DNA of 64,000 nucleotides from Lepidurus packardi (GCA_023053545.1 JAKZAN010000006.1:10262351-10326350), one strand, 5' to 3'. Shown: positions 13,418 through 25,400, counted from the first letter of the stretch. The notes: generated by a model not told the origin, from the sequence alone. Program-made: numbers and translations.

Positions 13418-15336
13418 TACATGTGAAATTTAATAGTTGCTATGGAAAAATTATTGATGGCAAGTTTTTAATATTGCACGTTTAAATGTATAATTTATCA
13501 AATTTTAATTATTTGGCATACAACCAGAATCTAAAACTTTAATCGACTTCTTTACATTTTTTATAACATTCTGGCAAGTTTCCTTCTCAGCATTATAACA
13601 ATTGTTTAACATCTTGACTTAATTCCTAGGCATCTGAATTGATTATTTAATCTTCTACCAAACTCTTAAGAATTATGAATTAATTAACCTACTGATTACA
13701 TTCTTTAAAATTCCCACTTAATTATCTAGACACATCAGCCTGGTTCTTTAACGTTATAATTTAATTTAACGTTCCAGCTCTCTGATATCTGATTTTCCTT
13801 TCCTGTGAAGCCATTCTATCCGCCGTGATCTTTAATCTCTTATGAAGCCTCTTTTCTTAGTTTATATTACTTAGACTGTCATCTGCACAGTTTTTATAGT
13901 ACCCCCACAGACCCTTCGAATTGAATTAGAATGTTTGTTTTCCTTGTAGCTTATGTATCATATGAGGCCGGGGTCACGTTCTGTAATAGGATATCCGCGA
14001 ATATGAGCCTTATTATTTTTGGCCTGGTGTGTAAAAAAAAACATGGGTAAAAAAGTACTAGCTGAGACGTGTCATGAGAAACAAAAAGAGGCTTAGAAAA
14101 AGTAAGTTAAACAGCAAATTTTCAGCAAGTGTTGTCAATAACAAAATCGATAAAAGTGATTTACTTTTTATTTCTACTATTTTTAAAAATGATGTACTTT
14201 AAAACGGCGTTATCGTGTTTGCTGTTATCAATCACGTACAAAAATAATTAGGATCTCGAAAAATTTGCATTTTTTATCGAGTCTTATTTATGTAGTGCAT
14301 GCTATTTTGGTAAGGCCTGATATGACGTCAGATGATAAATCTTTTAGAATTGGAATTTTTAAAATGATCAGTTCTGTAAAATATACCTTTTTGTCAGATC
14401 TCCATTAAGCATTATGATGTCTGAAGATGTTTTGTTGTCAATTGCAACTTCAAAATATATTTAATTAAAATTCAGTTTGGAGCAATGAAGAATTGAGGAG
14501 GATACGCAAGGCTTTTGGTAACTATTTAGATTTTTTTCATGTATAGACAAGACAAAAGAGAATCATTTTTCTAGAGTTCTCAATTCCAGGCGCGATATAG
14601 AAGAAATTGCCTTCCATTAGACCCAACCAACAATGGCGTGGCTTGTACTCGTAGGAAAGTTTTCAAATATATAGGCATGCAAAAGAAATAGGATCATTTG
14701 TCATATGGGATAACATCCCCCATGCTGCGAAGAAAGTTCATTTACGCAAAGGCAATAGACATAGACAATGAAACATTGTCGAGGAAAAATATCTTTATTA
14801 TGCAGCTGTGAATTTCATGTTTTCCCCCGTCCGATAGAATATATCTTTGGTCCTCCATTCTCAAATTCACATTATATACTCATATCCTTTTCCGTTCCGA
14901 CATTAACTTAACAGAACTTAAGCAAACAATTAACAACAGTTGCACAATTGACGAAAATTGGTCGTTAAACAAGAATTTTTAGAAGTACAAAACAGTAAAT
15001 TTTAATTACAGTTTTGTTTGAATGTGAAATGTTTCAGAATTTCTTGATAATGCAATAATAAAGATAAGTTTTCTTGTCTTTAGTTGACTATTTAAATCAA
15101 ATTATCGATTTGTTTTACAACTAAAGTCGTGTTAAATTTTTACCTAGACTTTTAAATAATTTCTTATAACACTTGTATTATTGCTTTATAATGGTTTGTG
15201 TGCGACCTCTTAAAGGGCAATGGCCACCAAAAAACAACTTTGTCTTAGAAAATAGCAAAACATCTAGTTTCCGGTGATACATTTATTGTGATTATGCGCA
15301 AAATAATAACTGATATATTAACAAAATAAGAAGTAC
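13418..15336. other. Intergenic, no gene seen
   Basis: Very AT-rich sequence with dense stops on both strands. No repeat or exon recognised. Confidence 0.45.
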
Positions 15337-15738
15337 ACACTTCAAACGGGCATTTTCGCCATTGGCCAGCTCGTTCACGTGGCCCTGTAACGTATGATCG
15401 GTGAACCAAGTTTCCTGGGCGCTCCACGGACACTGTTTCGTGTATACAAAGTCTCGAAGAGATATCCCTGAACGAATAAAATCGTAGAAGACTGGGACGA
15501 AAGTGAGTCTTTTTTTATAGAAGCCACATTCTAGAGGATAAAGGGACGGAATTTGAAGAGTGCTTTTGCATTTCTGTGCCAAAAATTTAAGGTGCTCAGC
15601 CCTACCAGTTTCAGCCACAGCAGAATTGGAAATTTTCAATGTGGCTGAAGTGTCGGCACTGGGAGAGCCAATTGTAATTGAAGATCCTGGCGTTTCTGAC
15701 TGTTCACTTATTGTAAAACACCATGTGCTTCGACAAAA
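15337..15738 (-). CDS. Unrecognised open exon or ORF
   Basis: On the minus strand the frame is open for about 134 codons from 15738, directly after a CCTTAG acceptor-like site. It runs to a GTACTT donor-like site after 15337, then to a stop near 15295. The translation has normal amino-acid complexity, including the segments FYKKRLTFVPVFYDFIRSG and QCPWSAQETWFTDHTLQGH. I do not recognise the family. It could be an internal exon of an undetected gene or part of a decayed transposase. The BEL element begins only 200 bases away, so any upstream exon on this strand would lie beyond that insertion. Low confidence. Confidence 0.3.
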
Positions 15739-15937
15739 CTAAGGCAGGCCCAGACCGTGATGTAACAGTGCTGGTGGCAGCTATTATATTATTTGGACTT
15801 TAAGTCCTTATAACTATTACGCTATAAGTAATTTCGCTCTAAAGTTAAAATTTTTGTATAATATAGAACGTGTCTATGTCATTATACTATTTGGTCTTGA
15901 AGTATATGGGTATATTTACGTTTTGTCGTTGTCGTTT

Positions 15938-16286
15938 TGTTCCTGACCGTAACTACGACAAATATTTCTGACCTCTTAACCTCCCTTGACATGACTCAAC
16001 TTCTTTCCGAGAAAGGTTCTTCTTCCAGACATTTCTGGTTTCTCTAGACAAATCAACGTTGTTTCTCGACCTTTCTTTCTACCTATATATTCTTGCATGA
16101 AACTAGTGATAAAACGAACAACAAACAGACATAGACAGTATCGACAGCCCGTTTTCCTTACCGTAGCACGACTTCGACGAAACCCGATATGTGTAGTGTA
16201 GTGTTTTTAGTCTAGTGAAATAAAGTTAAATAACCAAATCTTCGACTTCGTTTAAATACCCGTGGCTCGTAAATTTATCGCGAACA
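15938..16286 (+). repeat. 5' LTR of the BEL element
   Basis: Begins TGTTCCTGACC and ends CGCGAACA, giving TG...CA ends. It contains a possible AATAAA signal (GTGAAATAAAGTT) in its 3' third. It matches the copy at 22143-22490 over its whole length by eye. Confidence 0.95.
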
Positions 16287-16291
16287 ATTTC

Positions 16292-16311
16292 TGGTGCATC
16301 GACCGGGAAAT
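16292..16311 (+). promoter_or_regulatory. Primer-binding site, probably tRNA-Gly
   Basis: TGGTGCATCGACCGGGAAA starts five bases after the 5' LTR. It is nearly the complement of the 3' end (including CCA) of a metazoan tRNA-Gly(GCC), with about one or two differences. tRNA-Gly is a known primer for BEL/Pao elements. Confidence 0.75.
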
Positions 16312-16465
16312 CAAAGCGTTTCTTCGTATAACAATCAAATCTCGTATGTCGAAAAGTCTACAACGCAAGAACGTTACCAACCCTGATAACGTAAATCGTA
16401 AGCTCTTATTTCGATAGCGAAAACTCTCGCATACCTCTCGATTTAAGCCATTCTCGTTCAACAAA

Positions 16466-19400
16466 ATGTCCGGCGACGATTCAGAACTCGAAACCGAAAT
16501 GATGGACGACCCAAAGTTATTGAAACGACTTCGAACCGTCAGTAAACAAAATCTCTTTCAACTCACCGACGAAATTCAAAGTCACATCGACCGTCGCAAA
16601 AGTCGCAGTGCCCTTCGAGTGCTACAGAAACAACTGCAAGCCAAATTGGACGACTGCAAAAGCTTCAATTCGAAATATATCGAAGCCGCTAATTTAAACG
16701 CTCAACAAATTAAAACGGCTAACCTATACTACGCCACCATCGAGAAAACCGCTCAATCGTACTTCGACAAAATCGGAGAATACTTTCAAAACTATCAAAC
16801 TGACGCCCCATCCTCCGGAGAATCTCGAAATTCCCAAAAGTCAGCATCTGACGACGAAAGTGGCGACGACGATAGTTCCGGCAGTGAAGCCCAATTCCAG
16901 CTGCCACGCCCTTCAAAACGACGCCCTAACGTAGATATCGAAAAAATTTGCGATAAGAAATTCCAAGAGATGGAAAGTAAACTCCTAACACGCTTTGAAA
17001 GGCTTCTGATCAGCCACTCACGTCAACCAGATCCATATGCGCAAGAAAATTACCATGCTCCTAACCGCACCCCACCAAACTTCGAATCCGCACCACGACA
17101 ATTTAGATTATTTTCCGCATCCGAGGTCAGCGAAGCCAGTAGTAAAAACGCTACGAGGACTTATCCCGATTCTTGGATTTTCGAACAAACCCATACCGGG
17201 CGCGGACACGCCTCGAACTGCTGCAACGGTCAGCTGTCTAAAGTCGACATTAAACCATTCTCAGGCGATCCAAAGGATTGGCCCTTATTTATTGCGAACT
17301 TTAAAAGTATGATTCACGACGTACTCCCAACAGACGACCAACGTATAGCTTACCTGCGGGAATTGTTAGCCCCTGACGTCCGTAAAAGCATCGCACACTG
17401 TCTAACCAATCCTTCGCATTATCATAAGGCACTCCAAGATCTGCGTAGACGTTACGGTAATCCCCAACTAATTTGCGGAGAATATATCAAAACCCTTTTG
17501 AATTTACCGTACGTAAAAGCTAACGACTTTCAGTCCCTCAAAACGTTTGCCACCGAGTTACACGGCGCAGTTTCGATGTTGGAAGACGACGGATATACCA
17601 ATGACGTTGATTCCACAGCAACTCTGGAGCAAATCCTTACGAAATTACCTAACAATTTACGAAACAAATGGGGAAAGAAAACTATGTACATGCAGCCCAA
17701 AAGGCCTGGTCTCCGCGACTTGGACGCTTGGCTCGACGACATGGTTATGGGAAGCAAGTTTTGTCCTCCCATTACAAAACCCCAGCGCGATAACTCGTCA
17801 CGTGAAGCTACGAAGCAGACTGATCAAAAGAAATCCCACGTCAAAGACAAAGGACTCGTCTTAACAACTACGATAGATGCTTCCCAAGCTCTTACTTGTT
17901 CGTTCTGCGACAACGCTCACAAAAATTCTTCATGCCCAACACTACGTAACATGACCGTAGACAAACGAATCGAATTAGCCAAAACTAAGAAATGCTGTTT
18001 CAGATGCTTGAGTCCAAGCCACATAAGTAAGGATTGTAAGCAAACGAAAACCTGCAATCAAGACGGTTGTAAAGGACGCCATAATCCATTGCTTCATGGT
18101 GCCCCTCGCGTTTACGGCAACAACCCGAATAACAGCCCTCCTACCGACAACGCCCCAAAAGAAGCTTCACCTCATGTTGGCCACATATCCCAAGAAGTAA
18201 AGGAAAGAATACTTCTGGCCGTCGTACCAATTACCCTAGTAAATAACGACAAAACCCTCCAAACGTACGCCTTGCTGGATTCCGGCTGTCAATCAACATT
18301 AATCAAACAAGAAGCCGCAAAACTCCTCGGCCTAAAGGGCGAACCACGACTTCTCCGTCCCGGTACTTTCCACGGAAAAGATCCCGTTTTTCACGGCGAA
18401 ATAGTCAAGCTTTCGATACAGTCCAGAGACATGAGTACCCGTTTCGACAATGTCACCGCCTTAAGTGTCCCCGTCCTCCAAGGCACCCGTGACAGAATCT
18501 ATTGGCCAAAAGAAAAGCTTCAATGGCAACACATTGCCGATCTCGAAATTCCCCCGTTAGACGCTAGTAAAGTAATGGTCATCATAGGAAGAAATGTTGG
18601 CGACGCTCACGACGTTTTTGATAAACGAAAACCCCCGAAAGGACAGCAAGGACCGAAAGCAATACTAACGCCCTTTGGTTGGTGCGTCGTAGATGACTAC
18701 CCTATGAAATCCAAGAAATCACGAGATGAAATATCCGTCTTTCACGTTCATTTCAGCTACGATGACGACTCCTCTATTCACAACTCTCTTCAACGCTTCT
18801 GGGAAATTGAAACGTCCGGCACTGTTAAACATTCGCTTCTCCCTGTTGACGAAGAAAAGGCCATAAAATCACTTCAAGAAACAACCAAAAATATCGGCGA
18901 TCGTTACGAGATTGGTCTCATGTGGAAGAATAACCCTCCAATGCTGCTAAACAACTACGCTTACGCGTTAGACCGCTTCTCTTCTTTGGAAAAACGTCTC
19001 ATTCGAGATACCAACCTCTGCCAACAGTACGAGAAAACGATAAAGGAATACCTCGATGCCGGTTACGCGGAAAGAGCTGAACCGCTTAACGAAGCCTCAG
19101 GAAGAATTTGGTACCTTCCACACCATGCTGTCGTAAATCCTAACAAACCTGGGAAAGTTCGTGTCGTATTTGATGCCTCTGCCAAATTCAAAGGAAGCTG
19201 CCTAAACGATTTTCTACTCAAAGGTCCGGACTTCCTCAACACTTTACTCCAACCTTTCCTGTTATTTCGCTCACGACCAGTTGCAGTGTCAGCTGATATT
19301 GCAAAAATGTACCACCAAGTGCGCGTACCCGATGAAGACAAATCCGCCCTTCGATTTATATGGAAGAAACCTGGTTCCGAGAACAAACCCGAAATTTTCC

Positions 19401-22108
19401 AAATGCGAGTCCACGTATTCGGCGCGGTGTCAAGCCCAGCAACGTGCATGTACGCACTCCAACGAACTGCAACGGACAATCGTCAACTTTATCCGAAAAC
19501 CGCAGACAAAATTTTCTCTAACTTCTACGTTGATAATTATTTAGATTCCTTTGACACGACAACCGAAGCGGTGGATGCCTCCCGAGAAATTACCGAACTA
19601 TTATCCAAAGGAGGATTTACCTTGACTAAGTGGACGTCAAATTCACGCGAAGTCCTGAAAACCATCGATCCCGGCGACTGGATCAATCCAGAATTGAATT
19701 TAAACAATGACGACCTACCAACTGAAAGAACACTAGGTGTTTTATGGAATTGCGAAGATGATACCTTCGTTTTCAAAGTAAATTCGACCAAACCGGCCAA
19801 AACCAAGCGCGAAATCCTTAGCCACGTCTCAAGCATATACGACCCATTCGGTTTCCTCGCACCGCTGTGTTTACTTGCAAAGATAATTCTTCAATCCTTA
19901 TGGCGACATGGAACCAATTGGGATGAAGAACCACCTCCACAAATCCTTGATGATTGGGACAATTGGCGTCGATCTTTACAATCATTGGACCAACTTAAAA
20001 TTCCACGTTGTTTACGTTGCAATGGAAAACCCACCTCTCTCCAACTGCATATATTTTCGGACGCCTCCGAAGACGGGTATGGCGCTGTGGCTTATCTTCG
20101 AACAACTCACCTCACTGAACAACCCGAAGTTCGTTTTGTAATAAGTAAGACCCGCGTGGCACCGATAAAACATGTGACTATTCCTCGTCTCGAACTTTGC
20201 GGAGCAGTCCTTAGCGTACGACTGGCATGTTTGATTTGTCCCGCCGTTGGCGTAGCCCTCAATCGAGTCACCTTCTGGTCGGACTCCAAAACGACTTTAC
20301 AATGGATCTATAGTACGAAACGCAAGTTTAAAGCGTTTGTCGGAAATCGCGTTAGCGAAATTTTGGAATCAACCAACGCTACACAATGGAGACATGTTCC
20401 TGGAACTTTCAACCCCGCGGACATCTGTAGTCGAGGATCTTCGGCCGACTCTCCCGAATTTCAAACATGGTTTACTGGACCGAAATTTTTGTTAAGGGAT
20501 AGTGAAGACTGGCCTTCAAACTTTGAGTTTGCGGAACCGGAAGACGATGAAATAAACGTTGATCCGTGGATTGGAACAATCGAACATAGCGAACAAAGCA
20601 TAATCACGCCTTTACTGGAGCGTTATTCCAGCATCACGAAGACACTTCGTGTCATCGCTTTCGTGTTACGTTTCATAGACCGAGTCAAACAGGCGTCTAA
20701 ACGAGAAACGACCATAAATCCTGCGCGTCCTAAATATTTAACGGCGAATGAATTAAAAAAATCAATGCAAGTTTGCGTTCGGTCTGCTCAAGAGCAAGAG
20801 TTTCACAAGGAAATCCGCGCAATCGTGAAAAATGGCTCAACATTCAAAGAGTCCAGCATCGTTAAGTTAGCTCCATTTCTCGATGAAGACCACATTTTGC
20901 GTATCGGCGGACGTTTAAAAAACAGTAGCCTCGAACATGACGCGAAACACCCTGTTATTCTCCCTTCGAAACATCGTCTAACCGAATTACTTATCATAGA
21001 TGCCCATATGAATCTCGCGCACGCATCCACGGAACGAACTTTGCACGAATTGAGAAGCAAATTCTGGATTATAAAAGGAAGACAAACCGTCAAGTCAGTC
21101 CTCAAACAATGTGCCTATTGTAAGAAAAGCAAAGCCAAGCCGAATCCACCATTCATGGCCGACTTACCCGTGGCACGAGTTGAACCGTTTAATCCGCCTT
21201 TTACATTTACCGGAATCGATTTCTTCGGACCACTGCTCGTTACGGTAAAACGATCTACCGAAAAGCGATGGGGTTGTTTGTTCACCTGTATGACAACTCG
21301 CGCAATTCATCTTGAATTATGCCATAAACTCGACGCCGACTCATTCTTACTGTCCTTCCGAAGATTCATCGCAAGAAGACGTACCCCAGCCAAATGTTTT
21401 ACTGACAACGGTACTAACTTCGTTGCCGGCGAGCGAGAAATACGAGAAGGAATTGAAAACTGGAACAAAGAGAAGATAGCAAACGCCATGTCAGCGAAAG
21501 GGATCGAGTGGCAGTTCACACCTCCCGCAGCGCCACACTTCGGTGGATCGTGGGAAAGACTCATTAAATCGGCAAAAATCGCACTTGCTGCTGTACTGAA
21601 AGGGCAAAAGACTAACGACGAGATTCTTTACACCGTTTTCACCGAGATTGAGTCTCTGCTCAATGGACGCCCTCTTACGTATTTAAGTGTGGACCCTAGC
21701 GATCCAGATCCTTTAACTCCGAACCATTTTCTGTATGGTGAACGCAAAACAAATGCTCCACCCGATGTCATCCACGAAAAGGAAATTCTATCTCGAAGAC
21801 GTTGGCGCGCGGCACAAGCAATCACGAATCAATTCTGGCGACGGTGGATAAAAGAATATCTTCCTCTTTTGACTGAACGCAAGAAATGGTCACTGAAGCA
21901 AGAAAACATCAAAGTTGGAGATATAGTTCTCGTAGTCGACGTTAATACACCACGAGGTCACTGGCCGATCGGACGCGTTACGCAAGTATTTCCAGGCAAA
22001 GACCAAATCGTGAGAACCGTGGAAGTTAAAACCCAGCATGGAACTTATATTCGACCTGCGACTAAATTATGCGTATTTGAAAAGCAATCTGACACCGAGG
22101 CGACTTAA
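16466..22108 (+). CDS. BEL/Pao gag-pol polyprotein (1880 aa)
   Basis: Single uninterrupted frame starting ATG TCC GGC. In order: a basic/acidic N-terminal part with likely coiled-coil; DUF1759 gag region (about 260-420, VDIKPFSGDPKDWPLF); two Cys/His zinc-knuckle-like clusters (about 478-545); retropepsin-like DUF1758 protease with LLDSGCQST (about 602-612); Pao RT with ADIAKMYHQVRV (about 942) and FYVDNYLDSF (about 1019-1028); RNase H (HIFSDASEDGYGA, about 1194); integrase zinc binding (about 1514-1550); integrase catalytic core with GIDFFGP (about 1583), TDNGTNF (about 1645) and GGSWERL (about 1692); and the DUF5641 C-terminal region. Length fits an intact element. One oddity: the RT box reads YVDN where the family has F/Y-x-D-D, so the second metal-binding Asp appears replaced by Asn. 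Confidence 0.96.
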   Translation: MSGDDSELETEMMDDPKLLKRLRTVSKQNLFQLTDEIQSHIDRRKSRSALRVLQKQLQAKLDDCKSFNSKYIEAANLNAQQIKTANLYYATIEKTAQSYFDKIGEYFQNYQTDAPSSGESRNSQKSASDDESGDDDSSGSEAQFQLPRPSKRRPNVDIEKICDKKFQEMESKLLTRFERLLISHSRQPDPYAQENYHAPNRTPPNFESAPRQFRLFSASEVSEASSKNATRTYPDSWIFEQTHTGRGHASNCCNGQLSKVDIKPFSGDPKDWPLFIANFKSMIHDVLPTDDQRIAYLRELLAPDVRKSIAHCLTNPSHYHKALQDLRRRYGNPQLICGEYIKTLLNLPYVKANDFQSLKTFATELHGAVSMLEDDGYTNDVDSTATLEQILTKLPNNLRNKWGKKTMYMQPKRPGLRDLDAWLDDMVMGSKFCPPITKPQRDNSSREATKQTDQKKSHVKDKGLVLTTTIDASQALTCSFCDNAHKNSSCPTLRNMTVDKRIELAKTKKCCFRCLSPSHISKDCKQTKTCNQDGCKGRHNPLLHGAPRVYGNNPNNSPPTDNAPKEASPHVGHISQEVKERILLAVVPITLVNNDKTLQTYALLDSGCQSTLIKQEAAKLLGLKGEPRLLRPGTFHGKDPVFHGEIVKLSIQSRDMSTRFDNVTALSVPVLQGTRDRIYWPKEKLQWQHIADLEIPPLDASKVMVIIGRNVGDAHDVFDKRKPPKGQQGPKAILTPFGWCVVDDYPMKSKKSRDEISVFHVHFSYDDDSSIHNSLQRFWEIETSGTVKHSLLPVDEEKAIKSLQETTKNIGDRYEIGLMWKNNPPMLLNNYAYALDRFSSLEKRLIRDTNLCQQYEKTIKEYLDAGYAERAEPLNEASGRIWYLPHHAVVNPNKPGKVRVVFDASAKFKGSCLNDFLLKGPDFLNTLLQPFLLFRSRPVAVSADIAKMYHQVRVPDEDKSALRFIWKKPGSENKPEIFQMRVHVFGAVSSPATCMYALQRTATDNRQLYPKTADKIFSNFYVDNYLDSFDTTTEAVDASREITELLSKGGFTLTKWTSNSREVLKTIDPGDWINPELNLNNDDLPTERTLGVLWNCEDDTFVFKVNSTKPAKTKREILSHVSSIYDPFGFLAPLCLLAKIILQSLWRHGTNWDEEPPPQILDDWDNWRRSLQSLDQLKIPRCLRCNGKPTSLQLHIFSDASEDGYGAVAYLRTTHLTEQPEVRFVISKTRVAPIKHVTIPRLELCGAVLSVRLACLICPAVGVALNRVTFWSDSKTTLQWIYSTKRKFKAFVGNRVSEILESTNATQWRHVPGTFNPADICSRGSSADSPEFQTWFTGPKFLLRDSEDWPSNFEFAEPEDDEINVDPWIGTIEHSEQSIITPLLERYSSITKTLRVIAFVLRFIDRVKQASKRETTINPARPKYLTANELKKSMQVCVRSAQEQEFHKEIRAIVKNGSTFKESSIVKLAPFLDEDHILRIGGRLKNSSLEHDAKHPVILPSKHRLTELLIIDAHMNLAHASTERTLHELRSKFWIIKGRQTVKSVLKQCAYCKKSKAKPNPPFMADLPVARVEPFNPPFTFTGIDFFGPLLVTVKRSTEKRWGCLFTCMTTRAIHLELCHKLDADSFLLSFRRFIARRRTPAKCFTDNGTNFVAGEREIREGIENWNKEKIANAMSAKGIEWQFTPPAAPHFGGSWERLIKSAKIALAAVLKGQKTNDEILYTVFTEIESLLNGRPLTYLSVDPSDPDPLTPNHFLYGERKTNAPPDVIHEKEILSRRRWRAAQAITNQFWRRWIKEYLPLLTERKKWSLKQENIKVGDIVLVVDVNTPRGHWPIGRVTQVFPGKDQIVRTVEVKTQHGTYIRPATKLCVFEKQSDTEAT

Positions 22109-22123
22109 AGTTTTAATCTCCGA

Positions 22124-22142
22124 TGTAAAACGGGGGCCGGGA
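22124..22142 (+). other. Polypurine tract of the BEL element
   Basis: AAAACGGGGGCCGGGA lies immediately before the 3' LTR, the expected place for plus-strand priming. It is interrupted by two C residues, so the functional tract may be short. Confidence 0.6.
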
Positions 22143-22490
22143 TGTTCCTGACCGTAACTACGACAAATATTTCTGACCTCTTAACCTCCCTTGACATGAC
22201 TCAACTTCTTTCCGAGAAAGGTTCTTCTTCCAGACATTTCTGGTTTCTCTAGACAAATCAACGTTGTTTCTCGACCTTTCTTTCTACCTATATATTCTTG
22301 CATGAAACTAGTGATAAAACGAACAACAAACAGACATAGACAGTATCGACAGCCCGTTTTCCTTACCGTAGCACGACTTCGACGAAACCCGATATGTGTA
22401 GTGTAGTGTTTTTAGTCTAGTGAAATAAAGTTAAATAACCAAATCTTCGACTTCGTTTAAATACCCGTGGCTCGTAAATTATCGCGAACA
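22143..22490 (+). repeat. 3' LTR of the BEL element
   Basis: Direct copy of the 5' LTR, one base shorter in a T-run. A candidate polyadenylation signal AATAAA is at 22424-22429. It is followed by CGTTT, the right copy of the target duplication. Confidence 0.95.
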
Positions 22491-22495
22491 CGTTT

Positions 22496-25400
22496 CTCAC
22501 TAGCAGAGTTTTTCCGAGGTTTTGGTGCACTGCGCAGCTTCAGACACAGTAGCTGGTCTAACGAACTTAGTAGGGATAGCAGTTGGCAACAAGTTCCTAC
22601 CACGACATTTTGACCGAAATCCCATTGCTAACTGTCGATCAACACTCTTATCAAATTGATCTTCGGTGAAATGTTCAGACAGAGAGTTTCCTAAGTATTT
22701 TTGGGGTCCAGAAAATAAGAGCTAGTCCTTTGCACTTGCCAAACCTATTGCCGTCTTGTCTCTGGGTCTTTTGTGAAAGTATAGATCCATACACTAGAAC
22801 TTCCACTGTTATTACAACCATCAGCAACGCGATAGCTACCACAACGTTTATTATTTTTCTTTGATGGCAGCTTACTTGCCATTTTTTTCACTAAAACTTA
22901 CAAAGCACAGAGGAAGTCTAGCAACGCCAGTGCATAAGAAAGCGCCTGTAAGCCACACTTGTCATATTTGGCACCAGTGTTACGTCGCGGCTTTCGTGAC
23001 GGGGAAACGCCAAAATTTCGCAAGCCAAATTCTCGGGAATGGGTTTTCAGAAAATATTGAACGAATTTCGTTTTTAGAATAATGTGCAGCATAAGAACCC
23101 GTCAAAATCTCGATATGCGATTTTGGCGGCTATTGCACTTTTAGAGCGTAATTTGCATTGGCAAACTTAAGTAAAAAATGGTAGTGAATTTAGTTTTTAT
23201 GTAAAATTTAACACTTAAGCAATGGCACCAAGCTTACTTTTTTATTGCTGAAAAATGCAGCTTAACAAACTGAACAGATCTCATCAGTCTTTTATTTGTC
23301 ATCACCCGAAAAATCCAGGGGAAAGATAGAATAAATTGTTTGACGTCTGTGAGTATGTTTATGCTGTGTTGTGATCGATTACAGATCTATCTCCGTCCTA
23401 TGGGTCGGCAAGTAACAGTTTCGAAACGTACCCAAATTTTGAGCAAAAAGTTCTAGCATCGCTTTTCTTTTTTTTCCTTAGTTATGTACACTAGTCTATG
23501 CAGCAGGCATATAAGAGCTCTCTCTCTCTCTCTCGTTCCCCAGTAATCACTTTTTTATTGCTGGGGAGAAAGGCCAAAACCCTTAAGCCGCATAGTTTTA
23601 TGCAAAGCAGCGGCAGCAAGGAAAAGCTTCTTACCCATCAACTCGGATAGCTTTTCTCTTTGTGTAGTTACCGATGTATGGATCACATTGGAACATAAGA
23701 GGGGGAGGAAGAACCCGGAAGAAGGTAAATAGATATGTACTTCCGACTGGCAGTAATGCAGCATGAATAGTGGTGAGCTGCCAAAAAGGCTGGATTGTTA
23801 GCATCTGCATTCCCCTATTATGAAAATAGCACACCTGGAACCTTTGTACATAGATATATATGCACACATATAAATATATTTACTCTGTCGAGACGAACCC
23901 ACATGCAGGATTCCCGGAAGAAAACGGCCTACTAGAATATTCCATTAGATCAAAATTTATGCTCCCGCTGAACTCACGCTTTTGCTATTACTGTTTCGAT
24001 TTCCGGGGGAAGGCTTATAATGCGTAAGTATTTCTAATAAACACGAAGGGTAGCAAGAGGACAATTTTTTGTAGTTGTGCTATGCCGTCTGGAAGAATTA
24101 CGTTGTGTGGAAATTTCCTAAATTGGTTGCTGAAGAAAAGAAGGCAGAAATGCAATTGTGGCGTGAGTCGACAAGTGTGGTACAAGGTTAAAAGGAAAAA
24201 GCTATCTGGGAAAAAAGGGCTTGAAAAAGAAATGTTGTGTTGGGTGTAGAGCTATACAGGAAATAAAGTTGCAGCAGTCAAACGGCAAAGGAAGCATTGA
24301 CTATGGCTTCGGTATATGGCAAGATCAACATTGTTGCATGGGGAAAGCAAAAAAGTGTTTATGGCATACATAACCCAAAGAAAGAACAAATGAAAGGCGT
24401 TTGTTGAGACCAGTGCCCCTTTTTCTTAGCTTTCTTTAGCTTTTTTCCTTGTGGTTATTGATTCGGATCCAGTCAGAGAGATTTTCCGGCAAAGCTGTTC
24501 CCATACCTTCTTTTTTTAGTACTTCGTTAAAAGTATGCCTTCGATTTTTTTTTTATAAAATGAGAAATGTTCGCAGTGGAGTAAGATTATTACTCTGAAA
24601 CGAAAATGGAGCTTACATATAATTTGCTGTGTTTCTTAGCAATTTATCAGTAGGTAAAGAATGTGTAAATTACAATATTTAAAAAAATGAAGTGAAATGA
24701 ATGAAAAATATTTTTTTAATCATAAAACGACTAATATGAACTCTAAGCATGATATTCGAGCCTATCAAGGACTGACACCTGGCGACGTTAAATTGTACTT
24801 AGAAGTCAATACGGCGATTTGTATGTTTTAATTGTAAAGCCATTAATCAATGAAGTGCACTCGCTTATTAGTCAATTTCTTTCGTTGACATGCGGCAGAT
24901 GTATTTCCGGAGCAATGAATACGAGCTCTAAAAACCCTTCCAAATTGACTAGGCGTAAACCTCAAAATCTATTTCGTTTTAAATTATTTCACTGACTAAT
25001 TTACATATTAGTTATTTCTCTAAATCTTTTTGGGGTCTATTTATGGATAAAAACAAGCGCCGGAGTACGAGCTCTAGAAACCCTTCTGTCTTTCCAAGGC
25101 TAAAAATTACTTATAAATTCCTTTAACGTAGCCAAATTATTGAATTCGTAATCTGAGTAATTTTGTGTAGACTAACGCCATTTTAATTTGCTATGGGATA
25201 GTAATTTAGGAATTTCTGGTTTCCAATCATCTCCGAATTGTAGTTCCTTTCATTTTTGTAAAAGATAAAATATTATTTCACCTTTTTTATGGCAGGGTTT
25301 GCGTTGTGGTCGCCTAGGTGTCTGGGTAAAAGTGCTTTGGGCTTCTGCTTCATTAACCGGCCGGAAATCGTCTTTCTGGAGGTTAGATCATCTATCTAAA

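Larger units (their letters stand above)
15938..22490 (+). mobile_element. Complete BEL/Pao LTR retrotransposon
   Basis: A full element with direct LTRs, primer-binding site, one long polyprotein frame, a G-rich polypurine tract and a 5-bp target duplication CGTTT (15933-15937 and 22491-22495). The two LTRs (349 and 348 bases) appear identical by eye except for one T in a T-run near the 3' edge (AAATTTA against AAATTA), implying recent insertion. The family is clear from the gag DUF1759/zinc-knuckle, aspartic protease, RT, RNase H and integrase order and from motifs typical of Pao. No env frame is present. It lies between gene-poor DNA and ataxin-10 and does not interrupt any gene I can identify. 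Confidence 0.97.
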
